A DNA stretch of 64,000 nucleotides from JBDROU01 sp043809745 [NCBI: bacterium] (GTDB taxonomy: Bacteria; Elusimicrobiota; JBDRMW01), in contig JBDROU010000081.1 of the NCBI GenBank assembly GCA_043809745.1, forward strand, positions 1 to 64,000, written 5' to 3'. This document shows, piece by piece, positions 53,622-62,785 of this stretch (positions are counted from its first letter, which is position 1; each line of letters opens with the position of its first letter). Under the pieces are notes generated by a model. That model was not told the DNA's origin and did no database searches. It was given only the letters and a program-made list of their open reading frames with translations. Made by a program: the position numbers and the translations under genes.

Positions 53622-54643
53622 TTTTAACGATTTTAGGAATATTGTTTACATTTGGAATTATTATTTTATTTCACGAGTTCGGCCATTTTGTAATGTTTAA
53701 GATTGTCGGAATTAAAGTGTTGAAATTTGCAATCGGGTTCGGGCCGATAATATTCGAAAAAGAGTTCGGGGGAACTCTTTACAGCGTAAGATGTATACCA
53801 TTAGGCGGATTTGTAAAACCCGCAGGAGAGGAAATCGACGAGATCAAGAATGAACCAGGGGAGTTTTACAGTCAGCCGTGGTACAGGCGGTTATATGCCG
53901 TAATCGCAGGATCATTGATGAACTATGTTTTAGGTTTAATAGTATTTTCGTTAGTATTCTTTGCCTGGGGGAAACCAACTTTAAGCGATGAGCCTGTAGT
54001 CGGTAATGTTTTTAAGGATAAACCGGCATATGAGGCCGGGGTAAGGCCGAATGATAGAATTTTATCAATCAATTCAGTATACATAGAATCCTGGCATCAA
54101 TTAGCAGAATTTATCCATGGCAAGGCGGATCAAGAAATAAATGTACAGCTTAAAAGAGGCGAGAAAATTATTGAGTTAAAAGTTATACCTGAGTTAAATG
54201 AGAAAATTAATGTCGGTATAATAGGGATAAGCCCGTCAAAGACATATAAGAGGGTGGGTTTATTTGGTTCAATTAATATGGGAGTTGATTTGGTTCTAAA
54301 CATAACGGTTGTTTCTTCTATGTATTTATGGGAAAAAATTACTAAATTGGAAAAGCCGAAAGAGATATCGGGGCCGTTGGGTATCGGGAAGATTGTATCT
54401 GAAGCAACAAAGGAAGGCCTTGCGGACTTTTTGTTATTGGTTGGAGTAATCTCTGTAGCAGTGGGCTGGTTTAATCTCCTGCCTTTGCTGCCTCTTGATG
54501 GCGGGCATATTGTTTTGTTATTATACGAAGGAATAAGCAGGAGAAGAGTGAATAAGAAAGTAATGCAGGTAGCGGCGGCCATGGGATTTGCGTTATTAAT
54601 ACTGGTGTTAATTTTTGCGACATACAATGATGTAGTGCGTTGA
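53618..54643 (+). CDS. rseP: RseP-type site-2 (intramembrane) metalloprotease
   Basis: The 341-residue membrane protein has the zinc motif HEFGH (His19, Glu20, His23) in the first helix, one PDZ domain (about 125-200), and the C-terminal LLPLDGGHIV segment supplying the Asp zinc ligand. Regulated intramembrane proteolysis and clearance of signal peptides are the known roles. It has one PDZ domain, not the two of E. coli RseP. It overlaps dxr by 4 bases and ispG by 4 bases. Confidence 0.94.
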   Translation: MILTILGILFTFGIIILFHEFGHFVMFKIVGIKVLKFAIGFGPIIFEKEFGGTLYSVRCIPLGGFVKPAGEEIDEIKNEPGEFYSQPWYRRLYAVIAGSLMNYVLGLIVFSLVFFAWGKPTLSDEPVVGNVFKDKPAYEAGVRPNDRILSINSVYIESWHQLAEFIHGKADQEINVQLKRGEKIIELKVIPELNEKINVGIIGISPSKTYKRVGLFGSINMGVDLVLNITVVSSMYLWEKITKLEKPKEISGPLGIGKIVSEATKEGLADFLLLVGVISVAVGWFNLLPLLPLDGGHIVLLLYEGISRRRVNKKVMQVAAAMGFALLILVLIFATYNDVVR

Positions 54644-55767
54644 GATTTATTAGTAGAGGCAATGCTTTGGAAATAGTTAGAAAAAAGACAAGAGTAATAA
54701 GAATAGGAAATGTATCTATTGGAGGGGACAATCCAATACTCGTACAGACGATGACTTCCATCCCTGCTCATGATATTGGAAAAACCATAGCTCAAATAAA
54801 GAAGTTAGAAGAAACGGGAGCTGAAATAATCCGGGTTGCTGTGCCGGACAAGAAAGCCGCTTTTTCATTGGGAAAAATTAAGAAGCAGATGAAAGTTCCT
54901 TTAGTAGCTGACATACATTATGATTATAAACTTGCGATAGAGTCTATAAATCAAGGGGCTGATAAAATAAGGATAAATCCCGGCAATATAGGCGGACCGG
55001 AGCGTGTGAGGTTAATTATTGGCAAAGCGCGCGAGAGGAATGTCCCGATCAGAATTGGGGTTAATGAGGGTTCTTTAAATATTATTAAAAACAACAACTC
55101 TTATTATTTGCTTAATCCCAACAGAAGGGCTCATCAGATGGTCAAGGAGCTGCTTCAGTATATAAAGATTTTTGAGAGCGATAATTTCTTTAATCTTGTT
55201 TTGTCGCTTAAATCTTCGGATATACTTACCACTGTATCCGCGTATAAGATGATATCCAATTTGCGGGATTATCCTCTTCATATCGGCATAACGGAAGCAG
55301 GAGGGTTGGTTGCAGGTTCAGTTAGATCGAGCATTGGTATTGGTATGCTTCTGTCCGAAGGCATAGGGGATACGATCAGGGTATCATTAAGCGCTCATCC
55401 TCAAGAAGAGATCAAAGTCGGCAGGGAGATATTAAAATCCCTTAGCTTGAGAAAGATGGGTCCTTATATTATATCCTGTCCTACTTGCGGGAGATGCAAC
55501 GTCGATATTATTGGAACTGTAAACAATGCAGAGAAGATGATTGATAAGCTAACTAAACTCAAACCCGCTCTGAAAAAGACTTCTATTAAAGTAGCGATTA
55601 TGGGCTGCGTTGTAAATGGTCCCGGTGAAGCTCGGGATGCTGATATAGGGATTGCGGGCGGAAAGACGTGGGGAATCTTGTTTAAAAAAGGCAAAGCAGT
55701 AAAAAGGATTAAAGAAAAGCAATGGCTTCCTGCGTTGGAAAAGGAAATATTAAGTATTGCAAGATAA
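54640..55767 (+). CDS. ispG: 4-hydroxy-3-methylbut-2-en-1-yl diphosphate synthase (GcpE)
   Basis: The 375-residue product is an Fe-S enzyme of the MEP pathway. It has the TIM-barrel start (NPILVQTMTSIPAHD), VADIHYDYKLAIES, and the 4Fe-4S ligands in ISCPTCGRCNVDI and CVVNGPGEARDADIG. TTG at 54640 overlaps the rseP stop; an internal TTG at 54667 would better match usual starts. It overlaps proS's upstream frame slightly. Electrons probably come from a flavodoxin or ferredoxin. Confidence 0.95.
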   Translation: MRFISRGNALEIVRKKTRVIRIGNVSIGGDNPILVQTMTSIPAHDIGKTIAQIKKLEETGAEIIRVAVPDKKAAFSLGKIKKQMKVPLVADIHYDYKLAIESINQGADKIRINPGNIGGPERVRLIIGKARERNVPIRIGVNEGSLNIIKNNNSYYLLNPNRRAHQMVKELLQYIKIFESDNFFNLVLSLKSSDILTTVSAYKMISNLRDYPLHIGITEAGGLVAGSVRSSIGIGMLLSEGIGDTIRVSLSAHPQEEIKVGREILKSLSLRKMGPYIISCPTCGRCNVDIIGTVNNAEKMIDKLTKLKPALKKTSIKVAIMGCVVNGPGEARDADIGIAGGKTWGILFKKGKAVKRIKEKQWLPALEKEILSIAR

Positions 55768-55792
55768 GGTGAGAGATCTCGAGGTATCAGTT

Positions 55793-57556
55793 ATGAGATA
55801 TTCAAAATTATTTATTCCAACTGTAAAAGAAGCTCCGTCTGATGCTGATGTGATTTCTCATAAGCTCATGTTCAGGGCGGGGATGATCAGAAAGGTAGCA
55901 TCCGGTATTTACGAGTGGCTGCCGGTTGGATACAGGGTGCTTAAAAAAGTTGAGGAAATAATAAGGCAGGAGATGAATAAGGTATCAGGGCAGGAGGTAT
56001 GGCTTCCTGCATTACTGCCCCGTGAATTATGGGAAGAAACCGGCAGGTGGAATGTGTACGGCAGGGAGCTTATGCGCGTTAAGGACAGGCATGAAAGGGA
56101 TTTTGCGCTTGGGCCTACTCACGAAGAGATTATTACCGATCTGGTGCGTCATGAGGTGAGATCATATAAGGAGCTCCCGCTCATGTTTTACCAGTTTCAG
56201 ACAAAATTTAGGGATGAGATTAGACCTCGATTTGGGATAATGAGGGCGCGTGAATTTTACATGAAGGATGCTTATTCTTTCCATGCAAATGAGGAAGATG
56301 CTCAGGCCTATTACCAAAGAGTATATGATGCATACTGTTTAATATTTGAAAGATGCGGATTAAAATTTCAGGCTGTAGAAGCATTAACCGGAGCGATCGG
56401 AGGGAGTTTCTCTCACGAGTTTATGGTATTGGCTCCTACAGGAGAAGAAGGAATAGTCAGCTGTCAATGCGGATACGGCGCCAATACAGAAAAAGCAGAA
56501 TTCAGCACCTCTGTCTTTAATAAAGAAAGCGAAGTTGAAGAATTAAAGGAGCTTGAAACAATACATACTCCAAGTCAAAAAACTGTGGAAGAATTAACCA
56601 AGTATTTAAATACTACACCCAAAAAATTTATTAAAACATTAATATATCTTGCAGATAAAAAGCCTGTTATTATATTAATAAGAGGTGATAGGGAAGTTAA
56701 TGAGAAAAAGCTGCAGGAGCTGCTTACATGCAATGAGCTGGTCCTGGCGGACGAGAAAACAATTCAGAAGGTAACAGGAGCGCCCCTGGGTTTCGCAGGG
56801 CCGGTAATTACAAAGAAAGGCGATTCTATGCAGAAGAAAGATATAAAGATTCTCGCAGATATCTCAGCTGAAAATATTGTTAATGCTATCTCGGGCGCAA
56901 ACAAAAAGGATTACCATCTTAAAAATATTAATATTAATAGAGATTATAAGCCTGATGAGGTAATAAATATTTCAAAAATTGCTGCTTCTGACCTTTGCAG
57001 GAACTGCTCAAAGGAGCTCAGATTTTCCCGCGGTATAGAGGTCGGGCATACTTTTAAGCTGGGAACCAAGTACTCTACTTCCATGAAAGCGAAATATACT
57101 GATCAGGATGGCAAAGAGCAGGTGTTTATAATGGGCTGCTATGGGATCGGCGTGAGCAGAATAGTGGCGGCAGCCATAGAACAAAACAATGATGAAAAGG
57201 GGATAATATGGCCCATCTCAATTGCACCGTTCCATGTATGCATAGTTCCAATTAACTATGATGAACCGAAAACGAAAGAAATCAGCGATAAATTGTATGA
57301 GGAGCTGATTAATGCCGGAGTTGAGGTTTTATTGGATGATAGACCCCTTAGAGCAGGTGTAAAATTTCAGGATGTTGATTTAATAGGAGTCCCAATAAGA
57401 ATAACAGTGAGTGAAAAAAAAGTCAAAAATGGCAATATTGGAATAAAGATGCGTTCGGAAAATGAAGAGAAGGAATGTGAAGTTTCACTTGTGAAAGAGA
57501 TGATTTTGGGAAAAATGGGAAAAATGGGGACAACCCCCTATTTTATTTTAGAGTAA
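55793..57556 (+). CDS. proS: Prolyl-tRNA synthetase (bacterial type, with editing domain)
   Basis: Start at ATG 55793 gives the conserved MRYSKLFIPTVKEAPSDAD. It has class II motif 2 (TKFRDEIRPRFGIMRAREF) and motif 3 (MGCYGIGVSRIVAAAIEQ). A YbaK-like editing insert lies about residues 230-380, and a C-terminal anticodon domain follows. It charges tRNA-Pro. At 587 residues it is slightly long. The last 15 codons (GKMGTTPYFILE) are made by the left arm of a perfect hairpin (57527-57601), so the C-terminus seems extended by an inserted palindromic repeat. Confidence 0.95.
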   Translation: MRYSKLFIPTVKEAPSDADVISHKLMFRAGMIRKVASGIYEWLPVGYRVLKKVEEIIRQEMNKVSGQEVWLPALLPRELWEETGRWNVYGRELMRVKDRHERDFALGPTHEEIITDLVRHEVRSYKELPLMFYQFQTKFRDEIRPRFGIMRAREFYMKDAYSFHANEEDAQAYYQRVYDAYCLIFERCGLKFQAVEALTGAIGGSFSHEFMVLAPTGEEGIVSCQCGYGANTEKAEFSTSVFNKESEVEELKELETIHTPSQKTVEELTKYLNTTPKKFIKTLIYLADKKPVIILIRGDREVNEKKLQELLTCNELVLADEKTIQKVTGAPLGFAGPVITKKGDSMQKKDIKILADISAENIVNAISGANKKDYHLKNININRDYKPDEVINISKIAASDLCRNCSKELRFSRGIEVGHTFKLGTKYSTSMKAKYTDQDGKEQVFIMGCYGIGVSRIVAAAIEQNNDEKGIIWPISIAPFHVCIVPINYDEPKTKEISDKLYEELINAGVEVLLDDRPLRAGVKFQDVDLIGVPIRITVSEKKVKNGNIGIKMRSENEEKECEVSLVKEMILGKMGKMGTTPYFILE

Positions 57557-57601
57557 ATAAATGTTGTTTTTAAATTAACATAAAAAATAGGGGGTTGTCC
57601 C
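57527..57601. repeat. Perfect 18-bp palindromic repeat at the end of proS
   Basis: GGGACAACCCCCTATTTT (57527-57544) and its exact reverse complement (57584-57601) enclose a 39-base loop. The left arm is coding for the proS C-terminus and the right arm is in the spacer. It would fold as a terminator-like hairpin, though no T-run follows closely. G-rich GGGGACA patches like this are typical of REP-type repeats moved by small Y1 transposases (inference). Confidence 0.75.
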
Positions 57602-57630
57602 TAATTTTTCAATCTTAGAGGTACAAAGTT

Positions 57631-58158
57631 ATGGTTTTAGAAGATGCTGATAAACAGTGGTTGGTAAATGTCCTGTCTCAAGTTGATTTTTTAGTGTATC
57701 ACAGCCCTGATGAAATTCAGACAATATTAGAGAGAATTGAAAAGGTAGTTGTCCAGCCTGCCGCTGTGATAGTTAAACAAGGGCAGCAGAAAAGCGATTT
57801 TTTCATTATCGGGTATGGAAGGGTAAGTATCTGGACTCAAAATGGATCTGAGAGATTGAATATTGCTAATTTGGAGCCGGGAAATTACTTTGGAGAGATG
57901 TCATTATTAACGGGTTCAAAATGCAATGCGGACGTTGTCGCGGATGGCGAAACAATTCTTTACAGAATAGATCCGGAGACATTTTATGATATAATTAAAA
58001 GGAATTTAACTTTAGCGGATCATATAAGCAAGGTTATTGTTGAAAGGAAGCAGAACAGGCAGGCTTTGTTTGGAATCGAAGAGAATGTGGATCAGGAAGA
58101 GCAATATCGAAGGGTTAAAGGCACATTGCTCAATCTTGTAGATAAAGAAGAGCTTTAA
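57631..58158 (+). CDS. Cyclic-nucleotide-binding domain protein without HTH
   Basis: The 175-residue product is a single Crp-like beta-roll (VVQPAAVIVKQGQ; FFIIGYGRVSIWTQ; LEPGNYFGEMSLLTGSKCNA with the phosphate-binding FGEMSLL). A C-terminal helical tail follows but no DNA-binding domain is seen. The start is ATG 57631, after a GAGG-like site. Probably a sensor module or partner for another protein. It begins 30 bases after the repeat. Confidence 0.8.
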   Translation: MVLEDADKQWLVNVLSQVDFLVYHSPDEIQTILERIEKVVVQPAAVIVKQGQQKSDFFIIGYGRVSIWTQNGSERLNIANLEPGNYFGEMSLLTGSKCNADVVADGETILYRIDPETFYDIIKRNLTLADHISKVIVERKQNRQALFGIEENVDQEEQYRRVKGTLLNLVDKEEL

Positions 58159-58204
58159 AGTCTTATTATATTACGCGAATAGAATTTTATTATGAGAGAT
58201 ATTT

Positions 58205-58654
58205 ATGGCTGAATCATGCGAAATCCCGTCGATAAATAACAGGGATGAGGAAATAAAGCAGATACTAAGCAGCTGCAAGACTATTGCTGTGGTTGGGATA
58301 TCCCCAAAAGAGGAGAGGCCCAGTTTCGGGGTAGCAAAATATTTAATTGAAAGAGGATATATCATATTTCCTGTTAATCCCGGGTGCAAGATTATTTTAG
58401 AAAAAAAATGCTACCCTTCATTGTTGGATATACATACGGGCGTTGATATAGTGAATATTTTTAGAAGGCCTGAGTTTGTGGAAGAGATTATTGATCAGGC
58501 AGTCAAGATAAAAGCAAAAGTAGTTTGGATGCAGGAAGGCATTGTGAATAATAAAGCAGCAAAAAAAGCGCGGGACAACGGCATAAAAGTTGTTATGGAC
58601 AAATGTCTTTATAAAGAGCATGTAAAGCTTGAGACAGGCAAAGATAAAAATTAA
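58205..58654 (+). CDS. CoA-binding domain protein (YccU/DUF2-type)
   Basis: The 149-residue product has a Rossmann-type N-terminus IAVVGISPKEERPSFGVAKYL and the family's later blocks (VNIFRRPEFVEEIIDQAV; VWMQEGIVNN). This matches the small CoA-binding proteins related to succinyl-CoA synthetase alpha. The function is unknown in most species. ATG at 58205 with GAGATAT upstream. It sits 46 bases after the cNMP gene and is followed closely by the GAF-ANTAR gene. Confidence 0.85.
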   Translation: MAESCEIPSINNRDEEIKQILSSCKTIAVVGISPKEERPSFGVAKYLIERGYIIFPVNPGCKIILEKKCYPSLLDIHTGVDIVNIFRRPEFVEEIIDQAVKIKAKVVWMQEGIVNNKAAKKARDNGIKVVMDKCLYKEHVKLETGKDKN

Positions 58655-58668
58655 TTTGGGGAAATAAT

Positions 58669-59379
58669 ATGAAAAAAACGAAAAAAAGGATTAATCAGTT
58701 TAAGCAAATTGAAGTATTAAGCGAATTAAGCAAGGCTATAACATCAGATAATTATTTAAAGGATATTCTGGGATTGGGTGTAACTCTTTTATCTGAGATA
58801 TTGAACACAAAAATATGTTCTCTAATGCTTATCGATGAAAAAAATCAGGAATTATCCATCAAAGCCACGCAGAGCATGAGCGGTGAATATCTTAACAAGC
58901 CTCCGTTAAAGATAGGTGAGGGGATTGTTGGCAGGGTAGTTCTTGAAAAAAAACCTGTAGGGATAATGGATGTTACTAAGGAAAAAGGTTATCATTACAA
59001 AGATATGGCAGTTAAGGAAGGCTTGAAATCAATGCTTTCAATGCCGCTTTTAATAAGAAATAAAGCTATAGGAGTGCTTAATTGCTATACTTCCAAACTG
59101 CATAAATTTACTAATAATGAAATTAATCTTGTTGCATTGGTTGCTAACCAACTTGCTATAGTCATCGACAATACTCAACTGATGCTGCACTCGAAATTGA
59201 TCGAAGAAGAGTTGGAAAGCAGGAAGTTGATTGAACGCGCAAAAGGAATATTGATGAGTGAAGAAGGTCTTAGCGAAGATTTAGCTTATAAAAAGATGCA
59301 GAAATACAGCATGGATACCCGCAAATCCATGAAAGAAATAGCCCGCGCAATAATTACTACTAACGAATTAAAGAGATAG
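58669..59379 (+). CDS. GAF-ANTAR protein (likely RNA-binding antiterminator)
   Basis: The 236-residue product has an N-terminal GAF domain (about 15-165; ICSLMLIDEKNQELSI, EGIVGRVVLEKKPVG, SMLSMPLLIRNKAIGVLN) and a C-terminal ANTAR domain (LIERAKGILMSEEGLSEDLA then YKKMQKYSMDTRKSMKEIA). ANTAR proteins bind paired RNA hairpins to prevent termination. The GAF signal is unknown. Its RNA target is not evident in this window, and no ribosome-binding site stronger than GGGGAAA is seen. Confidence 0.9.
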   Translation: MKKTKKRINQFKQIEVLSELSKAITSDNYLKDILGLGVTLLSEILNTKICSLMLIDEKNQELSIKATQSMSGEYLNKPPLKIGEGIVGRVVLEKKPVGIMDVTKEKGYHYKDMAVKEGLKSMLSMPLLIRNKAIGVLNCYTSKLHKFTNNEINLVALVANQLAIVIDNTQLMLHSKLIEEELESRKLIERAKGILMSEEGLSEDLAYKKMQKYSMDTRKSMKEIARAIITTNELKR

Positions 59380-59403
59380 ACGTAATTCATGTCTGGAGTT
59401 ATT

Positions 59404-60279
59404 TTAGAAGCATATACGGTCTTTGCCGTTGTTTTTGGCAAGATAGAGCTTCTGGTCAGCTCTGACGAGTAAATCCTTCCAGGATTTAGTATCTTTTGTC
59501 TTTGCTGCAATGCCTATGCTGGCGGTTACCTTTACAATCTTGTCATCTGCTTCAAACGGATTTTTGTGGAAGGATATTTTAATTTTATTAGCAAGATTTT
59601 TTGCATCTTCTAATGTTGTTTCGGGTAGGATTATTACAAATTCTTCTCCTCCAAATCTGGCAAGTGTATCCGCATCGCGTATGATATTCTTAACATGCTG
59701 CGCTGTTATCTTAAGTACCATGTCACCAATCAAGTGGCCGTGAGTATCATTTATTTTCTTAAAGTCGTCCAAATCAAAAATTATTATACTTAAATCTCTT
59801 TTATATCTTATTGATCTGATGAATTCACTTTCAATTTTTGAAAGGAAGTAACGCTTACTGAACAATCCTGTGAGAACATCTGTAATCGCGGAATTATAAA
59901 GCTCCTCCTGCAGGTTTTTTTCAATATCATGTTGAAAAACTACTTTCAACACCGAATCCCCGATATATATTAAATCGCCATCTTTTAGCGAGGTTTCAGT
60001 TATCTTATTTCCATTTACAAATGTGCCGTTGGTGCTGTTGAGGTCTTTTATGATTATTTTATTGTTTTTCAAGGTAATTTGTGAATGTTTTCTGGATATA
60101 TTCTGATCATCTAATGTAACATCCGCGGAATTATTTCTGCCAATGATGATTTTCCCGGAATAAAGTGGTAATTCCTTTCCGGAATCTTTGCCGGAAATAA
60201 TTATGATGTAGGGTTTCTTTGATTGAGCGTCCTCAATCAGATTCCTTATCAGCTTAATTTGTGTCTTATCATTATCCAT
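59404..60279 (-). CDS. FHA-GGDEF diguanylate cyclase
   Basis: The 291-residue product joins an FHA domain (about 30-115; IIIGRNNSADVTLDD, ISRKHSQITL, LNSTNGTFVNGN) to a GGDEF domain with the active motif GGEEF (210-214) and an RxxD-type inhibitory site (RDAD, 201-204). It is therefore probably an active, product-inhibited c-di-GMP synthase controlled by phosphothreonine binding. It has no membrane segment. On the opposite strand from the GAF-ANTAR gene, tail to tail. Its promoter has four PhoP-box-like hexamers. Confidence 0.92.
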   Translation of the reverse strand: MDNDKTQIKLIRNLIEDAQSKKPYIIIISGKDSGKELPLYSGKIIIGRNNSADVTLDDQNISRKHSQITLKNNKIIIKDLNSTNGTFVNGNKITETSLKDGDLIYIGDSVLKVVFQHDIEKNLQEELYNSAITDVLTGLFSKRYFLSKIESEFIRSIRYKRDLSIIIFDLDDFKKINDTHGHLIGDMVLKITAQHVKNIIRDADTLARFGGEEFVIILPETTLEDAKNLANKIKISFHKNPFEADDKIVKVTASIGIAAKTKDTKSWKDLLVRADQKLYLAKNNGKDRICF

Positions 60280-60373
60280 ATTTCGCTCAATATAAGTCTA
60301 GCAGAGATATCAAAAATTTCAACATTTTATTTTAGCCGCAAAAACAGCGCGCTGCCTTACGCTGTCTAATATA

Positions 60374-60427
60374 TTTATAACATGGTTATGTTAGGATTGT
60401 ATGAATATTATGTAAAAAATTTGTAAA
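60374..60427 (-). promoter_or_regulatory. Four-repeat PhoP-box-like promoter of the FHA-GGDEF gene
   Basis: On the minus strand: TTTACA (60427-60422), TTTACA (60416-60411), TTCATA (60405-60400) and CTAACA (60394-60389), each 11 bases apart, then 9 bases to TATAAA (60379-60374). The geometry equals that at 15582-15635. The start would be near 60367, giving an 88-base leader before the ATG at 60279. Confidence 0.5.
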
Positions 60428-60492
60428 ATTCTCATGAGCAACAAACTCACTAATCCTTACCCCGATTTGGTGGACAATAATAAAAGGGAATG

Positions 60493-61740
60493 TTATAAAT
60501 AGATTAGAGTTATGATAATAAATATAGGTATTAGTATAACTGCAGCATAAAACATATACCCGAAGAATGAAGGCATTTTAATCTTATTTTCTTCGACGAT
60601 TGCTTTTACCATAAAGTTCGGCCCGTTTCCAATGTAGGAATTAGCTCCCATAAAAACAGCCCCCAGGCTTATTGCTTTCAGAAAATCCGTTGGAATCCCG
60701 AGCATCTCGCCGTTTAATCCTAAACCCTGTGATAATGAGAAGAAGGTTAAATATGTAGGTGTGTTGTCCAAGAATGAAGACAGGCTTCCTGTAAGCCAAA
60801 AAAACTGCCAGGGTTGATTAATACCGAACTGGGCTCCCCTGGCGTTTAATATAAGGAGTGTGGGAATCATAGTTATAAAAATACCTAAAAATAGTACAGC
60901 TACTTCAATTATAGGATTAAATGTAAATACATTTTCTTTTCTGTATTCCTTTTTAGTTGTAATTAGCGACATAATAGACATCGCAACCAGAACAATTTCT
61001 CTATACGGTGAATGTAATAATACACCGCAAATAACGCCGCCTATCCATAGAAAATTAATCTTTCCTTTTAGGCTTAATGGTTCAATTTGTTCTAGATCAT
61101 GGCGTAAATCTATTGGTGCTTCCCTTTTATAATAATGTCTGTCCATTAAATAAAAGATTATGAGTATTATTGTAAGCGTAGTGAGCCATTCCGGAAAGAG
61201 TTTCAATGTCCAAAAAAATGGTACACCTTTTAAGAAACCCATAAACAGCGGCGGATCTCCCAAAGGAGTTAAACAGCCTCCTATATTAGATACGAGAAAT
61301 ATAAAGAAAATAGGTATATGGTGTATATGTTTGCGTTCCTGGTTTGTCTTAATTAATGGGCGTATAAGAAGCATGCTTGCCCCTGTTGTCCCGATAAAAT
61401 TTGCGAGTATGGATCCAATTAACAGAAATGACGTATTTACCATGGGAGTTGCTTTCAGGTCTCCCCTTAGAACGATGCCGCCGGATACAATAAATAGGGC
61501 TCCGAGCAGCACTATAAAGGAGATATATTCCTGCATCGTATGAGTTAGATCTTGACGCCCCTTTAATACAAAAAAGATGAATACCGGTGCTGCCCAGAGA
61601 AAGCTTACCCAGGATTTATTTGCGTTGCTCTCCCACCAGTGGGGCTTCCAAAGAGGAAGTAATGCTATTGTGAGCAATATTCCAACAAATGGTATAACGC
61701 TCCATAATGGAAGTGTGAGCCCTAAATTTTCCGCATGCAT
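60493..61740 (-). CDS. nhaD: NhaD-type sodium/proton antiporter
   Basis: The 415-residue membrane protein starts MHAENLGLTLPLWSVIPF, the typical NhaD opening. It has ten or more helices with conserved SNIGGCLTPLGDPPLFMG and SSFLDNTPTYLTFF segments that carry the transport residues. It exports Na+ for H+. It is read away from the lipid kinase, with a 171-base AT-rich divergent spacer. A sodium economy may bear on the nuo-like cluster (inference). Confidence 0.92.
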   Translation of the reverse strand: MHAENLGLTLPLWSVIPFVGILLTIALLPLWKPHWWESNANKSWVSFLWAAPVFIFFVLKGRQDLTHTMQEYISFIVLLGALFIVSGGIVLRGDLKATPMVNTSFLLIGSILANFIGTTGASMLLIRPLIKTNQERKHIHHIPIFFIFLVSNIGGCLTPLGDPPLFMGFLKGVPFFWTLKLFPEWLTTLTIILIIFYLMDRHYYKREAPIDLRHDLEQIEPLSLKGKINFLWIGGVICGVLLHSPYREIVLVAMSIMSLITTKKEYRKENVFTFNPIIEVAVLFLGIFITMIPTLLILNARGAQFGINQPWQFFWLTGSLSSFLDNTPTYLTFFSLSQGLGLNGEMLGIPTDFLKAISLGAVFMGANSYIGNGPNFMVKAIVEENKIKMPSFFGYMFYAAVILIPIFIIITLIYL

Positions 61741-61911
61741 AATATTGTTATTATATTTATATGGCTGTAAAACGCAAGAAAATAATTTTTTCCAAAAGAA
61801 TTTAATTAGATTCTTAGTTATTAATATTAATGGGAAATTTTGATTTTTAATTAAAATATTATTATTATATAATCTAAATCATAGAACTATAAAAAGGAAG
61901 GGTTATTCATT

Positions 61912-62769
61912 ATGATTTTAGCTGTATTTAATTGTAAAGGGAAGGTGCGTTTTTTACCGGGAATCGAGAAAGCTATTCAGGATAAATTCCCAGGCGAAAA
62001 GATAGAGGTCCTTAAACCAAAGACGATGAGTGTTTTAACCGATGCTGTTAGAGATGCAAAGGACAATAAGTATTCAATGGTAATCGTTGGCGGTGGTGAT
62101 GGGACTATCAGTTTAGCAAGTTCTATATTAAATTATTCAGAAGTTCCTCTTATGGCAATCCCGTTAGGTACGGTAAATGCCTTCGCGAAAAATTTTAACA
62201 TACCAAAAGAACCCGCGGCGGCTGTGAAATATTATGATGTTAACAGAATGAAAAAAATAGACACCGGGATTGTAAACGGACATTTCTTCTTAAATTTTAT
62301 GAGTATCGGCATCGATGCGTTTGCGGTTCATCTAATGAATGAAAAGATTAAGAAGAGTATAGGCAGGTTTGCTTATATAATATCCGGGATAAGGGGTCTG
62401 CTGAATAATGCCTTTATTCATCCATTTACTATCGGGCAAGAGGAGTATTTTCACTGCATAGTATCCAATGTGAAAAATTATGCGGGTTATGATATATTTG
62501 CTGATGCTGATTCTCAGGACGGTGAGATGTCGTATACACTGCATGATTCTAAGCAAATACTTTCGACATTAGTATGGGCTTATGAACTTGCTAATGGGAA
62601 AGTAAAAGAGTTTAACCGGCTGGGGCTTGATAATGACCTTATTATTGAGCATGAAAAACCTTTGAAAATACAAATAGACGGAGAACCGGTTGTTTTTGAT
62701 AAATTAAATACTGCTAAAAATAAATTAGTTATTAAAGTTCAAAAGCAAAGTTTAAAAATATTTTATTAG
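61912..62769 (+). CDS. Diacylglycerol-kinase-type lipid kinase
   Basis: The 285-residue product has the DAGK catalytic motif VGGGDGTISLASSI and the adjacent PLGTVNAFAKNF loop (commonly PLGTGNDFA). Later come a FMSIGIDAFAV block and the C-terminal KIQIDGEPV segment. This is the YegS/BmrU/DagK-like family that phosphorylates lipids. The Val-Asn change in the PLGT loop is common in some subgroups. A -10 TATAAT (near 61868) and AAGGAAGGG precede the ATG. Confidence 0.88.
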   Translation: MILAVFNCKGKVRFLPGIEKAIQDKFPGEKIEVLKPKTMSVLTDAVRDAKDNKYSMVIVGGGDGTISLASSILNYSEVPLMAIPLGTVNAFAKNFNIPKEPAAAVKYYDVNRMKKIDTGIVNGHFFLNFMSIGIDAFAVHLMNEKIKKSIGRFAYIISGIRGLLNNAFIHPFTIGQEEYFHCIVSNVKNYAGYDIFADADSQDGEMSYTLHDSKQILSTLVWAYELANGKVKEFNRLGLDNDLIIEHEKPLKIQIDGEPVVFDKLNTAKNKLVIKVQKQSLKIFY

Positions 62770-62785
62770 TTCAAAAGAAATGAAA

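Noticed and set aside
57527-57601. Classical rho-independent terminator for proS
   Set aside because: The stem is perfect but the loop is 39 bases and no T-run follows closely; it fits a palindromic repeat better.
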